From CAYRUP01 sp964578975 (lineage in GTDB: Bacteria > Pseudomonadota > Gammaproteobacteria > DSM-16500), in contig CAZOFA010000087.1 of assembly GCA_964578975.1 (NCBI GenBank), positions 1-8,283 on the forward strand: a stretch of 8,283 bases of DNA, written 5' to 3'. This document shows positions 6,308-8,283 of the stretch, piece by piece. The position numbers were made by a program, and so were the translations under genes. The notes beneath the pieces were generated by a model. That model was not told the origin of the DNA. It made no database searches and saw only the letters and a list, made by a program, of their open reading frames with translations. Numbering within the stretch: position 1 is the first letter of the stretch; every line of letters begins with the position of its first letter.

Positions 6308-7168
6308 TCAACTGTAATGATCTAGTAGTAATAATAAAAATAGAATGCCTAAATAATAAATTGAATATTTAAATGTCGCCAGCGCGTATTGTTTATTGTC
6401 GGTGAAATACAACCGTAGAACATAAAAAAGAAAAATAAAATTAGCCAGCATCACGCCAACAAAATAAATTAAACCTGCCATCCCAATAATATAAGGCAAA
6501 ATCGTTGCCGCAATTAATAATACTGTATAAAGCACGATGTTTAATTTAGTGAATGGAATGCCATGCGTATTTGGCAACATGGGAACATTTGCTTTCGCGT
6601 AATCCTCATAACGATGAATGGCGAGCGCCCAAAAATGTGGTGGTGTCCAAAGGTAAATGATCATCACCAATATCAGTGCTTCTGTGGTCACGCTGTTTGT
6701 CACGGCAGCCCAACCCAACAGAGGCGGAATCGCGCCAGCTAAACCACCAATAACAATATTTTGTGGTGTCACATGTTTTAAATAAAGTGTGTAACAACCT
6801 GCATAACCAATTAAAGATAAAAAAGTTAAAAACGCGGTTAACACATTGGTGAATAAAAATAAAATTAGCATGCCAAGCAGACACAATACACTGGCGAAAA
6901 TAAGACTGTTACGCGTGCTTAATTTTCCTTGCACCAGCGGACGATGTTGTGTGCGGCGCATGACTTTATCAATATGTTGATCGGCGATATGATTGAGCGC
7001 CGCTGCAGCGCCCGCCACAAATGCAATGCCAATATTGCCCCAGATCGCAATCGCAAATGGGAAACCTTTGGATGACGCCAAACACATGCCGACCAATGAG
7101 GTTAAAATCATTAGCATCACCACACGTGGTTTGCATAATTCGATATAATCACGAAACGTGGCTCTCAT
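6308..7168 (-). CDS. cyoE: Protoheme IX farnesyltransferase (heme O synthase)
   Basis: UbiA-family prenyltransferase, also named ctaB. It adds a farnesyl group to heme B to give heme O in the inner membrane, the step before CtaA. It has 286 residues with about eight or nine membrane segments, the family's usual length. The first acidic motif is N59-x3-D63-x3-D67 in NHIADQHIDKVM, followed by RRTQHRPLVQG at 71-81, the typical CyoE/CtaB signature. The second conserved loop is WTPPHFWALAIHRYEDY at 174-190, followed by ANVPMLP. Its ATG overlaps the TGA of ctaA in an ATGA, giving tight coupling, and the Sco gene starts 12 bases after it. CtaA next door indicates a heme A (aa3-type) oxidase rather than a purely bo-type enzyme. 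Confidence 0.97.
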   Translation of the reverse strand: MRATFRDYIELCKPRVVMLMILTSLVGMCLASSKGFPFAIAIWGNIGIAFVAGAAAALNHIADQHIDKVMRRTQHRPLVQGKLSTRNSLIFASVLCLLGMLILFLFTNVLTAFLTFLSLIGYAGCYTLYLKHVTPQNIVIGGLAGAIPPLLGWAAVTNSVTTEALILVMIIYLWTPPHFWALAIHRYEDYAKANVPMLPNTHGIPFTKLNIVLYTVLLIAATILPYIIGMAGLIYFVGVMLANFIFLFYVLRLYFTDNKQYALATFKYSIYYLGILFLLLLLDHYS

Positions 7169-8127
7169 GGTGACACCCTTAAAACAAGTTTAACGAATAA
7201 AGAAAGTTGTGCGAGCAGCAACAACACCGCAACCAGTGTGTGGCTGAGCGCAGTTGCGAGGGGTAATTTTAAAATCACATTGCTGATGCCAATGGTTAAC
7301 TGCAAAATAAATAATCCTAAAATGAGCATCATCCATTTCATTAAATCGGGTCTTGCGGTTAAGCGCAGACTGCCTACCAGGAAAAAAATAAAAAAATATG
7401 CTGTTAATATCAGCGCGCCAAATCGATGGGTCATTTGAATCGTTTGACGAATTGCTTCAGACAACACACCACCTTCGTAATTAATACCCACCGGTGCAAA
7501 TAAATTAAAAGCTTCTTTGAAATGAAATTGCAATGCATCATTGGTGCAAAAAGGAAAATCGGGACAACTGAGCGATGCATAATTGGTGCTTGTCCACGCG
7601 CCTAACATAATTTGCAACAAAATTAAAATTAACCCAAGACCAACCCACGGGGTTAATTTTTTTGTGTTGGAATCTTTTATCGCGGCGAAATTTTTTTTAT
7701 TCAGCAAATAAATCAGCCACAAAGTACTTAGAATAAAATATCCGCCCAGTAAATGTTGCGAGACGATCACCGGTAATAATTTGAGTGTGACGGTCCATTG
7801 TCCCAACAGGATTTGATACACCAGCAACAAAATTAATAATCCACACAAAATAATATTGCGTCGCACGCGCAGTGATTTTTGGCTAACCACGATGCCGATG
7901 ATGAGCAAAATAAAAAGACTCAATCCACTGACAAAATATCGATGAATCATCTCGGCCCAGGCTTTATAGTCTGAGGTGAGTACGATTAACTTTCCGTAGC
8001 AACCGGGCCAATCAGGACAGCCGAGGCCTGCGTCCATTAAGCGGGTAAACGCGCCTAATGCAATCACACCCAACGCAAAAAAGCTGGCGCAGAATGCTAA
8101 TTTTGATAGAAACCGTTGATTGACCAA
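7165..8127 (-). CDS. ctaA: Heme A synthase (COX15/CtaA family)
   Basis: Inner-membrane enzyme that oxidises the C8 methyl of heme O to the formyl group of heme A. It has 320 residues and about eight membrane helices in two four-helix halves. The signature GAFTRLMDAGLGCPDWPGCYG occupies 25-45. The four conserved histidines that bind heme are all present: H62 (EMIHRY), H125 (SQHLLGG), H234 (MTHRFGA) and H296 (LSHTLVA). Both extracytoplasmic cysteine pairs are present, C37/C43 and C188/C194 (CPDFPFC), as in Bacillus CtaA. The start is a TTG at 8127. The codon immediately before it is an in-frame TAA, so no earlier start is possible, and the next in-frame ATG (M31) would lose the first helix and part of the signature. 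AAGG nine bases upstream supports the TTG. It is the first visible gene of the operon and overlaps cyoE by four bases. Confidence 0.95.
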   Translation of the reverse strand: MVNQRFLSKLAFCASFFALGVIALGAFTRLMDAGLGCPDWPGCYGKLIVLTSDYKAWAEMIHRYFVSGLSLFILLIIGIVVSQKSLRVRRNIILCGLLILLLVYQILLGQWTVTLKLLPVIVSQHLLGGYFILSTLWLIYLLNKKNFAAIKDSNTKKLTPWVGLGLILILLQIMLGAWTSTNYASLSCPDFPFCTNDALQFHFKEAFNLFAPVGINYEGGVLSEAIRQTIQMTHRFGALILTAYFFIFFLVGSLRLTARPDLMKWMMLILGLFILQLTIGISNVILKLPLATALSHTLVAVLLLLAQLSLFVKLVLRVSP

Positions 8128-8136
8128 TTAAAGATA

Positions 8137-8140
8137 CCTT
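8137..8140 (-). promoter_or_regulatory. Ribosome binding site for the TTG start of ctaA
   Basis: On the - strand AAGG lies nine bases before the TTG at 8127. It is modest, but it is the only purine-rich match upstream of a frame that cannot start earlier. Confidence 0.5.
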
Positions 8141-8143
8141 ATC

Positions 8144-8173
8144 AATATACGTCGTCCCCCCCAACCCTAGCAA
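8144..8173 (-). promoter_or_regulatory. Candidate sigma70 promoter before ctaA
   Basis: On the - strand TTGCTA (8168-8173, four of six -35 matches) and TATATT (8144-8149, five of six -10 matches) are separated by 18 bases, which include a G7 run. The predicted start near 8136-8138 would fall on the AAGG ribosome binding site and leave a leader of only about ten bases. Either the promoter is real and the message is nearly leaderless, or transcription starts further upstream and this is chance. Confidence 0.35.
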
Positions 8174-8174
8174 A

Positions 8175-8204
8175 ACCAATCGGGGCGCCCCGCACAGTGT
8201 TGGT
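8175..8204. repeat. GC-rich palindrome nested in a larger inverted repeat
   Basis: CGGGGCGCCCCG at 8181-8192 is a perfect 12-base palindrome in otherwise AT-rich DNA. It is flanked by ACCAA at 8175-8179 and TTGGT at 8200-8204, which pair with each other. On the - strand the structure is followed by TTT, which is too short for a convincing terminator. Its inner edge is seven bases upstream of the candidate -35 box, so it could be an operator or the end of an upstream transcript. Confidence 0.5.
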
Positions 8205-8283
8205 CTAAGCCACGCCTAAAAAGGACAACACCTTCTAAAAAAAGTAAAAAACAGGAAGACTTAACTAAACTTATCGACATGCT

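Larger units (their letters stand above)
8128..8283. other. Non-coding upstream region of ctaA (to the window edge)
   Basis: I see no convincing gene in this stretch. It contains the ctaA ribosome binding site, a candidate promoter, a run of seven C (8156-8162 on the + strand), a GC-rich palindrome, and A-rich tracts at 8236-8250. On the - strand an open frame from the window edge ends in TAG at 8167-8169. It might be the tail of a gene lying outside the window, but the 38 visible codons do not resemble anything I know. Confidence 0.5.

Noticed and set aside
6606..6884. 92-codon same-strand frame inside cyoE
   Set aside because: It is an alternative frame of cyoE; the cyoE frame carries all the conserved motifs.
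8167..8280. 37-codon frame (ATG near the right edge, - strand) upstream of ctaA
   Set aside because: Too short and unlike any protein I know. Its upstream context is outside the window, so I cannot tell whether it is a small gene, the tail of a larger one, or chance.
1..8283. CRISPR array, transposase, integrase, toxin-antitoxin pair or phage genes
   Set aside because: I looked for these and saw no evenly spaced direct repeats, no terminal inverted repeats with a transposase frame, and no matching proteins.

Overview
The window is AT-rich bacterial DNA that most resembles an aerobic gammaproteobacterium of the Legionella/Coxiella/Berkiella kind. This placement is inferred from heme A and Sco-type cytochrome oxidase maturation genes lying beside long, lysine-rich, coiled-coil or degenerate-ankyrin-like proteins typical of intracellular members of that group. 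No marker gene in the window proves it.

Left part (1-2779, + strand). The window opens inside a tRNA gene with a CAU anticodon, most likely elongator tRNA-Met, which ends with an encoded CCA at 53. A perfect TATAAT box and a strong Shine-Dalgarno sequence follow. They lead into an 885-residue protein of unknown function that has six tandem six-residue repeats at its N-terminus, long charged helices, and a two-copy degenerate repeat near its C-terminus.

Middle and right part (2776-8127, - strand). Six tightly packed genes run right to left as one probable operon: ctaA (heme A synthase), cyoE/ctaB (heme O synthase), a Sco1/SenC copper chaperone, a TlpA/ResA-like thioredoxin, an unrecognised 363-residue protein, and a NorM-type MATE efflux pump. 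The junctions are a 4-base overlap, a 12-base gap, 0 bases, a 9-base gap and a 17-base overlap, so translational coupling is likely throughout. The first four genes form a coherent pathway. CyoE turns heme B into heme O and CtaA turns heme O into heme A. Sco1 delivers copper to the CuA site of oxidase subunit II, and the thioredoxin probably keeps the Sco or CuA cysteines reduced. The last two genes are not known parts of this pathway and look like accessory cargo.

The two transcription units converge and share one palindromic TTAA as both stop codons, so there is no intergenic space between them. A weak hairpin flanked by A8 and T6 tracts may act as a bidirectional terminator. The right end (8128-8283) is non-coding as far as I can see. 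It holds a candidate promoter, a weak Shine-Dalgarno for a TTG-started ctaA, and a perfect 12-base GC-rich palindrome inside a larger inverted repeat.

The most interesting unexplained items are the 885-residue protein with its two repeat systems, and the 363-residue protein embedded in the respiratory assembly operon.
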